A stretch of DNA of 64,000 nucleotides from Lewinellaceae bacterium (GCA_020636315.1 JACJYA010000004.1:248001-312000); one strand, 5' to 3'; positions 33,544 to 42,377 are shown, counted from the stretch's first letter. The notes: a model not told the origin generated them from the letters alone. Made by a program: numbers and translations.

Positions 33544-33636
33544 TATCTACCTGGAACCCCATGAACAAAGGCACTTGGAGCCTGGCTTCCGAAGCACCCT
33601 GTGTGAAACCACAATCGTCCAGTCACTAACCGAAAA

Positions 33637-35769
33637 CTATTTCTCCTTTACACTTACCTGGCTCTCCCCCTCCACCTGTTGCGCCAGTTTGGATACGTGG
33701 CCTAGCTTCACTTCACTGGTTCCGGAAGCACTCACATCCGCTTCTGCTATTTCCGCCTTTTCCGCGTTCAGTTCGGAATTTCCCGAAAGAGTGGCTTTCA
33801 GATAAGCATAGCTACCGCGCAGGCCCACCTCACTTTCTCCTTCCTGTACAAGAATAAGGGAATCGATGGTAACGTCTGCCTTGAGTTCCTGGCTCCCGGT
33901 GAGGCTAAGTTGCATCGTTCCGCCATTGAAACCTTCCAGGCGAATGTCGTCGGTAGCATCCGCTTCCAGTTGTTTCAGTTCCGGCAGCGTAATGAAAAGC
34001 CGTATAGGGGAAGAAGGCTGTTCCTGCCCGCCGTCCACCGTCAGGCGGCCGTCGAGCTGCTCCATCTTCACCTCATCGGATGAGCCAGTCAGGCGCACCT
34101 CGTATCCATCTCCCCGTTCAATGTTTACCTTCAGGCCCCCTTCGATACGGATCCGGTTGAAATCTTCAAAGGAAAGGCCCTCCTCCTCGTTGCCGGCGCA
34201 ACTGTTGCACACCAGGCCTTCTTCGGTCATGGTCCAGACTTTATCGGGATTGCGGTAAAGATGGACTTCATCGTCCGCTTTATTGATCCGGCGAACGTAG
34301 TCATATACATTTCCGTCAATAAATATGGATTTTCCTACGGGCACCTTCAGGTGCAGCTTCACTTCCTGAGCACGCCATTTCTCTCCTTTGGGGATGGCGA
34401 AATAGGACGGCAGGGTGAGTTGGCTGCCCTCTTGTCCTACCTCGTAGTGAATGGCCCGGGCCAGGCTCTCGGCAGTATTGAAGGAATGGCCGCGGGCTTT
34501 GTTCTCTTCAACCAGTTCAAAGTCGGCTCCGTCGGCCTTCTCGATATAGAGGTTTATTTCATTGCTGATGAGCTGGTCATTAACCAGCTTCAGTTCATCC
34601 ACCTGAAACCAGCTATCGCCGTGGAAGCTTTCCCCCATACGCAGGCGAAGCGTATCCGAAGGTATAGCTTCCAGGCTCAGCTGACGGGTGATTTCTCCTT
34701 CCTGGGCGAACTGCCGTGCGAACATGGGCAACACAACGAACAAACTGATGACGTTGAGTACCCAGAAGGCCGTCAGGCCAGCTCTCCAGGCGGGGGTCAT
34801 ACGGGCGCCGTATAACAGTCGGGTAATCGTTAATACAAGAGCGAGCAACACCATCCCAATGATGATGAGCAGGTTGAAGGCGCCGAGTATGGATAAAAAG
34901 GGCATTTCGGGTGAAAAGAACTCAAAAAGGGGCCAGGCAAAGACAACACTGCCAACGGTGGCGATCCAGGCGACGGCAAATGCGAGAATCAGTGCGCCCC
35001 CGATAAGGATCAATAAAGGTTTCCATAGCTTCATGACCACCTCCACCAGCGCGCGAAGTACCTGTCCGATCAGGCTTATCCCCTGCCGGAGGGCATCTCC
35101 GATGGCATTGCCGGCGCCCGATGCGCTAAACTCTTTTTTTTTACCGCCCAGTTCGCTGCCGAGTTCCGAAACCTTATCTGAAATATGCTGGAACTCCTCT
35201 TCGATGATCCTTCCGATGTTGGAGGCATTGATGGGCTCTCCGCGCATGGCCAGCCGGTCGCTGGCCGTCTCCGCCTTGGGCACGATGGCCCAGAGGATGA
35301 GGTAGGCCGGAATGCCAAAGCCTCCGGAGATGGTGATTACAATGAACAACAGCCGGATCCATAGCGGGTCGGCAATGCCGAAGTAGGCGGCTATCCCCGA
35401 GCACACCCCACCGAGCACTTCATCTTCCGGGTTGCGGAACAGGCGCTTGCCGGGGCGGTAACCGGAGCTTTTCCTGCTGCCGGGCTCTGGCTCTTCGCCC
35501 AATGGCTCGGCGCCGAAGTCCTCCGGAGTGCCCATGATAACGATGGCGTCTTTCACCTCTTTCATGGTGATGATGGTATTGCGCTCGCCCAGGCTTTCCT
35601 GGAAAAGTTCCGCCATACGGGCCTCGATATCGTTCGTGATCTCTTCGTAACCCTCAGAACCCTGGAAATGACGGTGTATCGTTCCCAGGTAATTTCGAAG
35701 GTGTTCATAGGCGTCTTCATCAATGGTGAAGGGCAACCCGCCTAAATTGATATGCTGTACCTTATTCAT
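33637..35769 (-). CDS. PspC-domain membrane protein with C-terminal GIN/DUF2807-like beta domain
   Basis: A 710-residue protein. The N-terminal 85 residues (LGGLPFTIDEDAYEHLRNYL) are typical of Bacteroidota PspC proteins. Residues about 107-170 are the PspC domain (KRLFRNPEDEVLGGVCSGIAAYFGIADPLWIRLLFI). Several membrane helices follow (residues 235-370), and the C-terminal third contains a repetitive beta domain (DFNRIRIEGGLKVNIERGD, LEADATDDIRLEGFNG) like the auto-transporter-adhesin-type GIN domain. It probably senses or answers envelope stress. The start codon overlaps the end of the PadR gene by 8 nt, so the two are coupled. Confidence 0.88.
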   Translation of the reverse strand: MNKVQHINLGGLPFTIDEDAYEHLRNYLGTIHRHFQGSEGYEEITNDIEARMAELFQESLGERNTIITMKEVKDAIVIMGTPEDFGAEPLGEEPEPGSRKSSGYRPGKRLFRNPEDEVLGGVCSGIAAYFGIADPLWIRLLFIVITISGGFGIPAYLILWAIVPKAETASDRLAMRGEPINASNIGRIIEEEFQHISDKVSELGSELGGKKKEFSASGAGNAIGDALRQGISLIGQVLRALVEVVMKLWKPLLILIGGALILAFAVAWIATVGSVVFAWPLFEFFSPEMPFLSILGAFNLLIIIGMVLLALVLTITRLLYGARMTPAWRAGLTAFWVLNVISLFVVLPMFARQFAQEGEITRQLSLEAIPSDTLRLRMGESFHGDSWFQVDELKLVNDQLISNEINLYIEKADGADFELVEENKARGHSFNTAESLARAIHYEVGQEGSQLTLPSYFAIPKGEKWRAQEVKLHLKVPVGKSIFIDGNVYDYVRRINKADDEVHLYRNPDKVWTMTEEGLVCNSCAGNEEEGLSFEDFNRIRIEGGLKVNIERGDGYEVRLTGSSDEVKMEQLDGRLTVDGGQEQPSSPIRLFITLPELKQLEADATDDIRLEGFNGGTMQLSLTGSQELKADVTIDSLILVQEGESEVGLRGSYAYLKATLSGNSELNAEKAEIAEADVSASGTSEVKLGHVSKLAQQVEGESQVSVKEK

Positions 35770-36124
35770 TAGTCGAGATGTTTTTTGTTGATCGATTGAC
35801 AGCTTCTACCAGCTGATCCCAGGTTTCGAGCAGGCCTTTGAGGAATTCCCGCCCGGTATCCGTTATGGAATAATACTTGCGGGGCGGCCCCATCGAGGAT
35901 TCCTGCCAGTTGTACTGCAGCAGGCCCTGGTCTTTCATGCGGCTGAGCAGCGGATAGAGCGTACCTTCCACCACGATCAGCTCCGAAGCCTTCAATTCCT
36001 TAATGATATCGGAAGGATAGGCCTCCTTCTCCGAGACGATAGACAGGATGCAAAGCTCCAAGACGCCTCTGCGCATCTGTCTCGCCATCTGTGTCCTGAT
36101 CTTTTTCAAATCATTCGTTTTCAT
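35762..36124 (-). CDS. PadR-family transcriptional regulator
   Basis: A 120-residue protein started at 36124 (MKTNDLKKIRTQMARQMRRG). The winged-helix core is GVLELCILSIVSEKEAYPSDIIKELKASELIVVEGTLYPLLSRMKDQGLLQYNWQESSMGPPRKYYSITDTGREFL, which is diagnostic for PadR. It is followed directly by the PspC gene, a pairing that is common in Bacteroidota and suggests the regulator controls the operon. The upstream promoter places the RNA start at or next to the ATG, so the message would have almost no leader. Confidence 0.93.
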   Translation of the reverse strand: MKTNDLKKIRTQMARQMRRGVLELCILSIVSEKEAYPSDIIKELKASELIVVEGTLYPLLSRMKDQGLLQYNWQESSMGPPRKYYSITDTGREFLKGLLETWDQLVEAVNRSTKNISTNE

Positions 36125-36129
36125 GTATG

Positions 36130-36160
36130 CAAATATACGAGCAAAACAAGTACTATGCAA
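36130..36160 (-). promoter_or_regulatory. Consensus promoter of padR-pspC, nearly leaderless
   Basis: TTG at 36158-36160, 20-nt spacer and TATATTTG at 36130-36137. Only five bases separate the box from the ATG at 36124, so transcription should start at or just beside the start codon. Confidence 0.75.
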
Positions 36161-36353
36161 CACAAAGTACCTAAAAAGACAAGGTAACATCTATAAACAA
36201 GTACCTGGCGTCTATGAATAAGACGACGTCTTTCGATGAAGGGTTACATTTTGTCTATGAAATGAAAAAGCCGGGTTCGAAGGGGGCAGAGCGGTTGGCG
36301 GCTCCGCAGGCAATAATCACCCTAACAGGCATTTGGGGCCGGTTTGTGAAAAG

Positions 36354-36427
36354 GTGGAAAAGTGTAAAGGTGGAAATGATTGGGAGCCTCTTTCTTTTAC
36401 ACATTTAAAACGCTTACACTTTTCCAC
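36354..36427. repeat. Inverted GTGTAAA-type word repeat
   Basis: GTGGAAAAGTGTAA (36354-36367) and its perfect complement (36414-36427) enclose more copies of GTGGAAA and GTGTAAA words. It lies 26 nt past the stop codon of the minus-strand gene at 36454. The same words occur after the potassium-channel gene (49877-50107). Confidence 0.7.
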
Positions 36428-36453
36428 GGCACGCCTTCCTACGTCCTCCCCCT

Positions 36454-37035
36454 TTACGGCTTATTCGGCATAAACCCTACGGCTTCCCCCACACACTGAA
36501 CGGCCAGCTTCAGGGCTTTGCGCTGGGCTTTGGAGAGCGGTATGGTGCGCTTTTTATTGTCGTAACGGATGCGGATCATGATCACCTCGGACAATGTCAT
36601 GCGGTAGAAGACATCGAGTGGGACGATGCAGGTGTGCTGGTACATCCGCATATTGGTATCGGTATTGAAGGTGCCCCGGTCTGGAAAATTGTACAGGGCG
36701 ACAACGGTGGAATCGGCAAAGGCAAGCATTACATTTTTGCCGGATTCGATGGGGCGGTATTCGTATTCCGGAGCAACAATGGTTAGAAAAAAGGAATTGA
36801 TGCTATCCTGGTCGCTTTCGGAATGGCTGAACACCATTTTGGCCTCATCAATGATCTTAGGCCCATCGGCCGTTTCGAACCGGCTGGGGATAAGGTTCCC
36901 AAACGACATGGGCCGGGACATGACGAGGCGCGTGCTGTCGAAAGGATCGACCTCATCAACGGCAAACTCGCACTGAGCAGGCAACAGAAAGGGAGAAAAA
37001 AGCAGCAACAAGAATAACAATACTGTTCGCATCAT
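36454..37035 (-). CDS. Secreted protein of unknown function
   Basis: A 193-residue protein with a signal peptide (MMRTVLLFLLLLFSPFLLPAQ). The mature part has alternating beta strands and no catalytic motif that I know. The start at 37035 (a second ATG follows at once) is favoured because an exact -7 box ends 22 nt upstream; the longer frame would start at a TTG within that box. Confidence 0.72.
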   Translation of the reverse strand: MMRTVLLFLLLLFSPFLLPAQCEFAVDEVDPFDSTRLVMSRPMSFGNLIPSRFETADGPKIIDEAKMVFSHSESDQDSINSFFLTIVAPEYEYRPIESGKNVMLAFADSTVVALYNFPDRGTFNTDTNMRMYQHTCIVPLDVFYRMTLSEVIMIRIRYDNKKRTIPLSKAQRKALKLAVQCVGEAVGFMPNKP

Positions 37036-37056
37036 AGCAGGATAGAGTTTGAACCG

Positions 37057-37064
37057 CAAAGATA
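37057..37064 (-). promoter_or_regulatory. Candidate -7 element (TATCTTTG)
   Basis: Exact TAnnTTTG match upstream of the secreted protein at 36454-37035. No TTG at 17-23 nt. Confidence 0.45.
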
Positions 37065-37126
37065 ATAAAGGTTATCTGACATTCAGGCGGCTTCCATAGA
37101 ACGTACAGTCGGGCAAAAAATTGGAA

Positions 37127-37161
37127 AAAAAAGAGCATAGCTCCGGTAGAACTATGCTCTT
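37127..37161 (-). terminator. Intrinsic terminator of the lipoprotein gene
   Basis: AAGAGCATAG and CTATGCTCTT form a perfect 10-bp stem with an 11-nt loop. On the minus strand the stem is followed by T-rich sequence. It lies 35 nt past the stop codon at 37197. Confidence 0.88.
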
Positions 37162-37196
37162 CCGCGCCGAAGCGCCGGCCTGTATGTCAGTCTATA

Positions 37197-38198
37197 TTAG
37201 TACTTGATGGACATGACGTAGTTGTCGTCGTTATTGATGCCAGGGTTGGCAGCGAATCCATGTACATAATTCACTTCCTCAACCTGTATCAGGTAGTAAA
37301 CGTCGCCTTTCTTGACCACAAAAAGGTCGCCTGCCACTACTTTGTCGCTGACATCTGTCACCGGCGTTTGAGCACAGGAAGGAGCGGTGCTCACGCCGTC
37401 TGCCAAAGTGATGCCTGAATCGTAAGCAGCAATGATCGCTTCTTTGGTATCCACCTTTTCGAAGGAGAAGTCTTCAGACTGAGCACTCACGTCAACCTTG
37501 ACCATATCCGTTCCGTTCACGGAGCCGATCCGGGCCCTCCAGTTTTCGTTGGTTTCCTGGTTGATCGTACAATCAATACCCAGATCCCGGATCTCAGCTG
37601 CTGCATTTGCGGATCCGGTGCCTGTTCCTGTATCCAGGTCGAGGCCGCCGGTTCCGGCAGGGCCGGCCTGGTTGAGCAGAATACCGGTAAGGATCGTATC
37701 GAGGGGCGTTCCGGGAGGAGCTACAATGGTAACGTCAAAAGAAACAGATGCCTTTTCCTGGACTTTATCCGTCACTTGAAAAGTATAGGTAGAAGTCTCG
37801 CCTTCCAGTTGGCCGAAAGGAGTCATGTCGTAAATGTATGTCGCGCCATTCTCACGGGTGGCATCGACGCCAAGTGGGTTCTGTTGAAGGATATCTTCGC
37901 TGTTGGAAGTAATCTTGGTAACATAGTCGGAAATGCTGGCAGCCGGAATGGAAGCGCCATCCTTCAGGAGGGTCAGAGAGCTCAGCGGGTTGTCGCCGGG
38001 AGTAACCGTGATCTTAACACTGAAAGCTTCGTTCTCCAGAAGTTCCACATCACCAGATACGAAACCTGCTTCTGCATTGAGCGCGATCTCAGGGCCAAGC
38101 GGGTTCTCGATAATGGGGTTGTCTTCCTGGCAACCGGTAGCGATCAGGAAAGTCAGCAAAACAGCCAAGCCTGAGAATTTCAGAAAAAACTTTGTCAT
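37197..38198 (-). CDS. Lipoprotein of unknown function
   Basis: A 333-residue protein started at 38198 (MTKFFLKFSGLAVLLTF), with lipobox LIATGC at about residue 23. The mature part begins with Ig-like beta strands (ALNAEAGFVSGDVELLENEAFSVKITVTPGDNPLSSLTLLKDG), and the rest is rich in Asp/Gly loops (GLDLDTGTGTGSANAAAEIRDLGIDC) and ends with strand-like YYLIQVEEVNYVHG. I do not recognise a specific family; a Bacteroidota surface or periplasmic lipoprotein is certain from the signal. A strong terminator follows it. Confidence 0.78.
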   Translation of the reverse strand: MTKFFLKFSGLAVLLTFLIATGCQEDNPIIENPLGPEIALNAEAGFVSGDVELLENEAFSVKITVTPGDNPLSSLTLLKDGASIPAASISDYVTKITSNSEDILQQNPLGVDATRENGATYIYDMTPFGQLEGETSTYTFQVTDKVQEKASVSFDVTIVAPPGTPLDTILTGILLNQAGPAGTGGLDLDTGTGTGSANAAAEIRDLGIDCTINQETNENWRARIGSVNGTDMVKVDVSAQSEDFSFEKVDTKEAIIAAYDSGITLADGVSTAPSCAQTPVTDVSDKVVAGDLFVVKKGDVYYLIQVEEVNYVHGFAANPGINNDDNYVMSIKY

Positions 38199-38745
38199 AA
38201 GGTATTGGATTTTGTTAGGTAAATTGTTGGAAATGGTTTTTTGATTCTGCAACGATAGGTTAGACGCCAGGTGCTGAAATAGGTAACGGCCCCAGAGGCC
38301 GAAACGCGGTCCGAAGCAGATAATTTTTTTAAGGAATTAATTCAGCATGGCAAAAAGATGAGATATTAAGAGATTTTCGCTTTTTCTAACCTGCCTGTGC
38401 TCGCTGCCTTCCGTTTTCTGCTATTTAAACCGATTCTGCCCATTCATGTTCGCTGATAACCCGGAGGTTTTCGGATACCTCGTCTGGTAAGCCGGGGCAA
38501 AAAAAGAGCCCTATCGCAACGACAGGGCTACCATAAAAATATAAAGCTATGAAAACTAAAACTTTGATCGCTTCTGGGAGCCGTTTGTCAGATGCTGATT
38601 GCTTAACGCAGGCGCCTCGCCAAAAATTTTGGGCTATCCGGAAAATTTAGCGCCAACAGCTCCGCTCCCCTAAATATCCGTTTTATTTGATAATTCTTCA
38701 ATTTCGGGAAGCAAAATGTGTATAATATTTATTTAAAACAAGCTC
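38199..38745. other. Gene-free region between two lipoprotein genes
   Basis: About 550 bp. It contains the hairpin AGCCCT...AGGGCT at 38501-38529 and a 33-codon plus-strand frame at 38549-38650 that begins MKTKTLIASG. No other gene seen. Confidence 0.5.
38549..38650 (+). CDS. Possible small ORF or remnant of a gene 5' end
   Basis: Thirty-three codons, MKTKTLIASGSRLSDADCLT and then a basic tail. The first eight residues resemble the start of many exported Bacteroidota proteins, and an AAAATATAAAGCT leader precedes the ATG. The rest shows no pattern, so this may be a truncated gene start. Weak support. Confidence 0.2.
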   Translation: MKTKTLIASGSRLSDADCLTQAPRQKFWAIRKI

Positions 38746-39498
38746 TTAGCCTCTTACGAAGAGCAGGTTCCCTGCCCGGTCAAAGACCAGGATGATACGC
38801 CCATCGGCATCCGTAAGCCATACGGCTACTTTTCCACTGCGGGCACAGGCCTGGCGAAAGGTAGCCTCGCTGTAGCTGGCCTCGATATAACGCGGAATGC
38901 CTCCCGGCAACTGGTCATAACGAAGCGGCCGGCAGGATTGATAGCAATGGTGAATAGGGCTCAGCTCCTCAACAAAGGCGCCCGCCTCATCGAACAGCAG
39001 CAGCGCGGGAAAATCCACAGCGACGATGAAATAACCGCTGCGGGTTGCCGCCCTGCGGATCTCGTTTCCGGGATAATTGGCCGCTACATACCGGACAACC
39101 GCATCTGGCAGGCGTTCCACCGCAATGGGAGTGCCTAAAGAACCGCGGCGGTAACAGGGGCCGTGGGGGCCATCGGGGCCAAAGCGGGAATCCTCCGGCC
39201 CGCGATACTCCAGAAGGCGGTTGTCCCGGCCAAAGAACAGGTTTTCCCCACTGCCCAAATTCAACTCATACCCTTTGGCAGGAGCCTGGTAAGCCGTTTC
39301 GATATAGGTATCAAAATAAGCCTCTCCGACGTAGTCCAGAATGGGCCGGGGAAGGTTGGCGGGCTCCACCTCCGTCCTTCCGGGATCCGTGGCGATCTCC
39401 AGAATGAGCAGGCTTTCGCCTTCCGGTTCTTGTACTTTATTGCAGGCGGCCAGCACAAGCGCAAGGCCGGCAAAAATGATCCAGGAAAGCTTTTTCAT
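38746..39498 (-). CDS. Lipoprotein with three PepSY-like repeats
   Basis: A 250-residue lipoprotein (MKKLSWIIFAGLALVLAACNK, Cys19). Three repeats of about 55-60 residues follow, each with the pattern LPxxxxxYV...xY...A....GY.V.L..G..L.FD..G, beginning LPRPILDYVGEAY, LPDAVVRYVAANYPG and LPGGIPRYIEASY. This is the pattern of the PepSY-like domains found in small Bacteroidota periplasmic proteins. Repeats 2 and 3 end in FDEAGAFVEE and FDRAGNLLFV. The function of these domains is not known beyond inhibitory or sensing roles proposed for the family. Single gene. Confidence 0.82.
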   Translation of the reverse strand: MKKLSWIIFAGLALVLAACNKVQEPEGESLLILEIATDPGRTEVEPANLPRPILDYVGEAYFDTYIETAYQAPAKGYELNLGSGENLFFGRDNRLLEYRGPEDSRFGPDGPHGPCYRRGSLGTPIAVERLPDAVVRYVAANYPGNEIRRAATRSGYFIVAVDFPALLLFDEAGAFVEELSPIHHCYQSCRPLRYDQLPGGIPRYIEASYSEATFRQACARSGKVAVWLTDADGRIILVFDRAGNLLFVRG

Positions 39499-39605
39499 AG
39501 GAATGCTTTTTGTTTCAGTTCCTAATTTACTGTTTATTTCAGTCTTTTGGTACATCCAACGGCAAAAGGTTGCCTGAAGACAGGAGCGGAAAACAATTTC
39601 CGGGC

Positions 39606-41216
39606 CTATTCGCGGACGACCTTGTAGGCAGCCGTCGCTTCTTTGTGATTGAGTTGCAGGAAATAAAGGCCTTCGGGCAGTTGAGCCATCGGCACTTCCA
39701 CCGTCCAGTGCCCACCTTGCATTTCACCGTTCCAGGTTTCCCGGCCGGTGGCGTCGAGCAGGCGAAGCCGGACCTGGCCGGTGAGTTCGCTGTCCAGGGT
39801 GACGGCCAAGCGGTTCTTGACAGGATTGGGGAACAGGCGCACATGGGCAGCGCCCAGGGGCCCATCCAGGCCGACGACATTCATAAAAACGAAAGCCTTG
39901 TTGCTGTAAATTGAGGTATCCTGTTCATTAGCGGAGCGGATGCGATAGTAATAGCCCGTCTGCGGATCAAGCCCGGTGTCGTTGTAAGAGGTGATATTCT
40001 CTCCCACGGAAGCGATCTCTGCATACCCGCCGTTAAACGTCAGGGAACGCTCGATGAGAAAGGCCGTTTCATTATCGGTATTGTCCTCCCATTCCAGCAG
40101 GGCCTCCGTTTCGCTGACGGCGGAAGCCCTGAGTTCCCGGGGGAACCCTATTGGGGCACAGGAGTTGGCGATGTGATCCGCCACACTACTCCGGACCTGG
40201 CCCAACAGCGGATAGAAGGCATCGCCTGGACACTCCGTTCCACAAATACGGCAAGAAGAGGAGGCGTTAGGGTCATAACCATCCCTGTGGCCGGAAATAT
40301 TATCCAGGACGAGGCCGGAAGAAGGATGAAAGGCCTTGCCCAGTGGGTCGATATCTGCATCGCAGGCTTTCCATGCCAAAAGATCTCTGAGCGCGTTCAG
40401 AGCTTCTTCTGTTGGAGTGATGTTTGTAAAATCGCCAATAACACAAACCCCCATGGTCCCTCCATTTTTACAACAAAAGTGAGCGCCCAGGACACCGTCA
40501 CCCCGGCCTTCGTATATGACACCATCGGGATCGATCAGCCAGTTGTAGCCTATATCGTCCCAGCCATTGTTGATGGTATGGTAATCCCAAAAGGAACGCA
40601 CTACTGCCGCCCAGTCTGTAGCGGTATTGGGGCCTGCGGAATGATGGACGATCAGATGGGTAGCATTGGTATAATCCGGCGTAGGGTCAGGCGGGCAGGA
40701 CCCGTCTGGGCACCAGTCCTCCCGATCCTGGTAATCCGGCTGCGGGCAGGGGCAGTAATCCGGCCCACGGAATGAAACCGGCTCGTCATAATTTTCAGGA
40801 CGCTCTTTTGTCGGCCCGGGATCGTAAAAGTGGGCCCGCAGGTGTTCGGCCGGCCCGTTGGCCCTGAACTGGACGTAACGGCTGGAGGCCTCGGCAAAAT
40901 ACAGTTCGCTCACATAATGTTCCGGGCTTTGCTCCCCGTGTGGGTCCAGATGCAATTGCACCCAATCACTCCAGCGGCGCCCGTCGTTGGAAAAGCGGGC
41001 CTCAAAACTCCGGCTTTCTCCCTTCCAGGCCAGAGAAACAGCAATAAAAGGTTCTGGCTGCGACAAGGGGATGGCTTGAACCTCAGAATGCCAGGCAGGG
41101 GCCTTCCCCGGTGAAAAATACAAATCAGCACGGCTGGTCTGCGCCGGGGAAACCCGGGTAATGAATAATAAAATAGCAAAAAAACAGATCTTTCTAAAGT
41201 ACATGGACATATTCAC
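39606..41216 (-). CDS. Secreted N-acetylmuramoyl-L-alanine amidase (PGRP type) with T9SS sorting domain
   Basis: A 536-residue protein with a signal peptide ending VSPAQ. Residues about 30-160 form a beta-sandwich-like region. The Amidase_2/PGRP core spans about 185-345, with zinc ligands His in LIVHHSAGP, His in ISGHRDGYD and Cys in GTECPGDAFYP. A fibronectin type III domain follows (ELRASAVSETEALLEWEDN). The last 80 residues are a T9SS C-terminal domain (RLFPNPVKNRLAVTLD, LPEGLYFLQL). It would be exported through the outer membrane and cleave the lactyl bond between MurNAc and the stem peptide, in competitors or in the environment. A lone gene. Confidence 0.92.
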   Translation of the reverse strand: MNMSMYFRKICFFAILLFITRVSPAQTSRADLYFSPGKAPAWHSEVQAIPLSQPEPFIAVSLAWKGESRSFEARFSNDGRRWSDWVQLHLDPHGEQSPEHYVSELYFAEASSRYVQFRANGPAEHLRAHFYDPGPTKERPENYDEPVSFRGPDYCPCPQPDYQDREDWCPDGSCPPDPTPDYTNATHLIVHHSAGPNTATDWAAVVRSFWDYHTINNGWDDIGYNWLIDPDGVIYEGRGDGVLGAHFCCKNGGTMGVCVIGDFTNITPTEEALNALRDLLAWKACDADIDPLGKAFHPSSGLVLDNISGHRDGYDPNASSSCRICGTECPGDAFYPLLGQVRSSVADHIANSCAPIGFPRELRASAVSETEALLEWEDNTDNETAFLIERSLTFNGGYAEIASVGENITSYNDTGLDPQTGYYYRIRSANEQDTSIYSNKAFVFMNVVGLDGPLGAAHVRLFPNPVKNRLAVTLDSELTGQVRLRLLDATGRETWNGEMQGGHWTVEVPMAQLPEGLYFLQLNHKEATAAYKVVRE

Positions 41217-41456
41217 CTTTTTAAATAAACTTCAAAACTCGTTTTTGGAATATTCGGAACTGCAAGTTATTAATTTTTTTTGCAGGCGTCCGGGAAAACC
41301 CGGCTACCTTTTGTCAGGCCAGGACATATAATACGGCTCTCGTTTCAGGGCCGCCAAATAGGTCCAAAAGGGCAACTTGAGGCTGAGAGGCGCTTTGTTC
41401 ATCCCAACTCGAATCAGAAGAAAGCAAGGCCCGCCTGATTTTACTACCTTTACAAC

Positions 41457-42377
41457 ATGTCGAAATGGACACCATATATTAATGGCTTCAAAGCTTACCT
41501 CTTGCTGGAGCGGTCTTTATCCGCCAACACGGCGGAGGCGTATCTGTCGGACCTCGACAAGTTGCAGCAGTTCCTGAAAATCAGGGGCTACGGCCACTCT
41601 CCAATGGATATCGGAGCGCCTCAACTGGAGGAGTTCCTGATCTGGCTGAATGGCCTGGGCCTGGCCGCCCGCTCCCAGGCGCGGCTGATCTCCGCCCTCA
41701 AGACATTCTATAAATATCTCATCCTGGAAAACCTTACCGAAACCGACCCAACGGAGCTGATCGACGCTCCCCGCCTGGCCCGCAAAATACCGGAGGTGCT
41801 TTCCTATGAGGAGATACAACGCATTCTGGCGGCCATCGACCTGAGCCACCCTCAGGGCGCCCGCAACCGGGCCATGCTGGAAACGCTGTATGCCTGCGGC
41901 CTGCGCGTCAGCGAACTGACTGAATTGAGGCTATCCAACCTCTTTCTGGATATCGGTTTTGTGAAAGTAATTGGAAAGGGAAACAAAGAACGGATCATCC
42001 CCATCGGGGAGGAGGCCATCAAACACATCCGCCTGTATGCAAAAACAGACAGGCGGCAGCAGATGAACATTAAAAAAGGCCATGAGGACATCCTCTTCCT
42101 CAATCGCCGGGGCCGGGGCCTCACCAGGGTTATGGTTTTCCATATCATAAAGGAAGCAGCAGCAGCAGCCGGTATAGAAAAGAATGTCAGCCCCCATACT
42201 TTTCGCCACTCTTTCGCCACTCACCTGATCGAAGGCGGCGCCGGCCTAAAGGCCGTACAGGATATGCTCGGCCACGAATCCATCATCACCACAGAGATCT
42301 ATACTCACCTGGATACGGATTTCCTGCGGCAGACGATTATGCTGTACCATCCGAGGAACAGGCCCGGGGATTCGTGA
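41457..42377 (+). CDS. xerD: Tyrosine recombinase XerD
   Basis: A 306-residue tyrosine recombinase. The N-terminal SAM-like domain is WTPYINGFKAYLLLERSLSANTAEAYLSDL. Catalytic residues are all present: Arg150 (LYACGLRVSELTEL), Lys in GKGNKERIIPI, His247 and Arg250 (SPHTFRHSFATHL), His273 (LGHESI) and Tyr282 (IYTH). Length and lack of extra domains fit the housekeeping XerC/XerD pair that resolves chromosome dimers at dif rather than an integrase of a mobile element. The TGA stop sits inside a GATTCG word repeat. Confidence 0.92.
   Translation: MSKWTPYINGFKAYLLLERSLSANTAEAYLSDLDKLQQFLKIRGYGHSPMDIGAPQLEEFLIWLNGLGLAARSQARLISALKTFYKYLILENLTETDPTELIDAPRLARKIPEVLSYEEIQRILAAIDLSHPQGARNRAMLETLYACGLRVSELTELRLSNLFLDIGFVKVIGKGNKERIIPIGEEAIKHIRLYAKTDRRQQMNIKKGHEDILFLNRRGRGLTRVMVFHIIKEAAAAAGIEKNVSPHTFRHSFATHLIEGGAGLKAVQDMLGHESIITTEIYTHLDTDFLRQTIMLYHPRNRPGDS

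Larger units (their letters stand above)
32743..33636. other. Long AT-rich gene-free region with hairpins
   Basis: About 890 bp. 32830-32970 is strongly A/T-rich. A hairpin lies at 33164-33187 (GGCGAAGG / CCTTCGCC), a strong bidirectional terminator at 33354-33392, and a GC hairpin near 33408-33440. There is a near-perfect 26-bp palindrome at 33477-33502 and the dispersed 29-bp repeat at 33515-33543. No protein gene is visible. An unannotated RNA ending at the terminator is possible, but I cannot match it to tmRNA, RNase P or SRP RNA hallmarks. Confidence 0.5.
36125..36453. other. Gene-free region upstream of padR
   Basis: It holds the padR promoter, three AAGTAC words (near 36148, 36165 and 36199) that could be regulator sites, and an inverted repeat at 36354-36427 that follows the gene at 36454. 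A 64-codon plus-strand frame at 36214-36408 has no recognisable content. Confidence 0.5.

Noticed and set aside
36214..36408. 64-codon plus-strand gene upstream of padR
   Set aside because: No pattern, no ribosome-binding site, and its end lies in the GTGGAAA inverted repeat.
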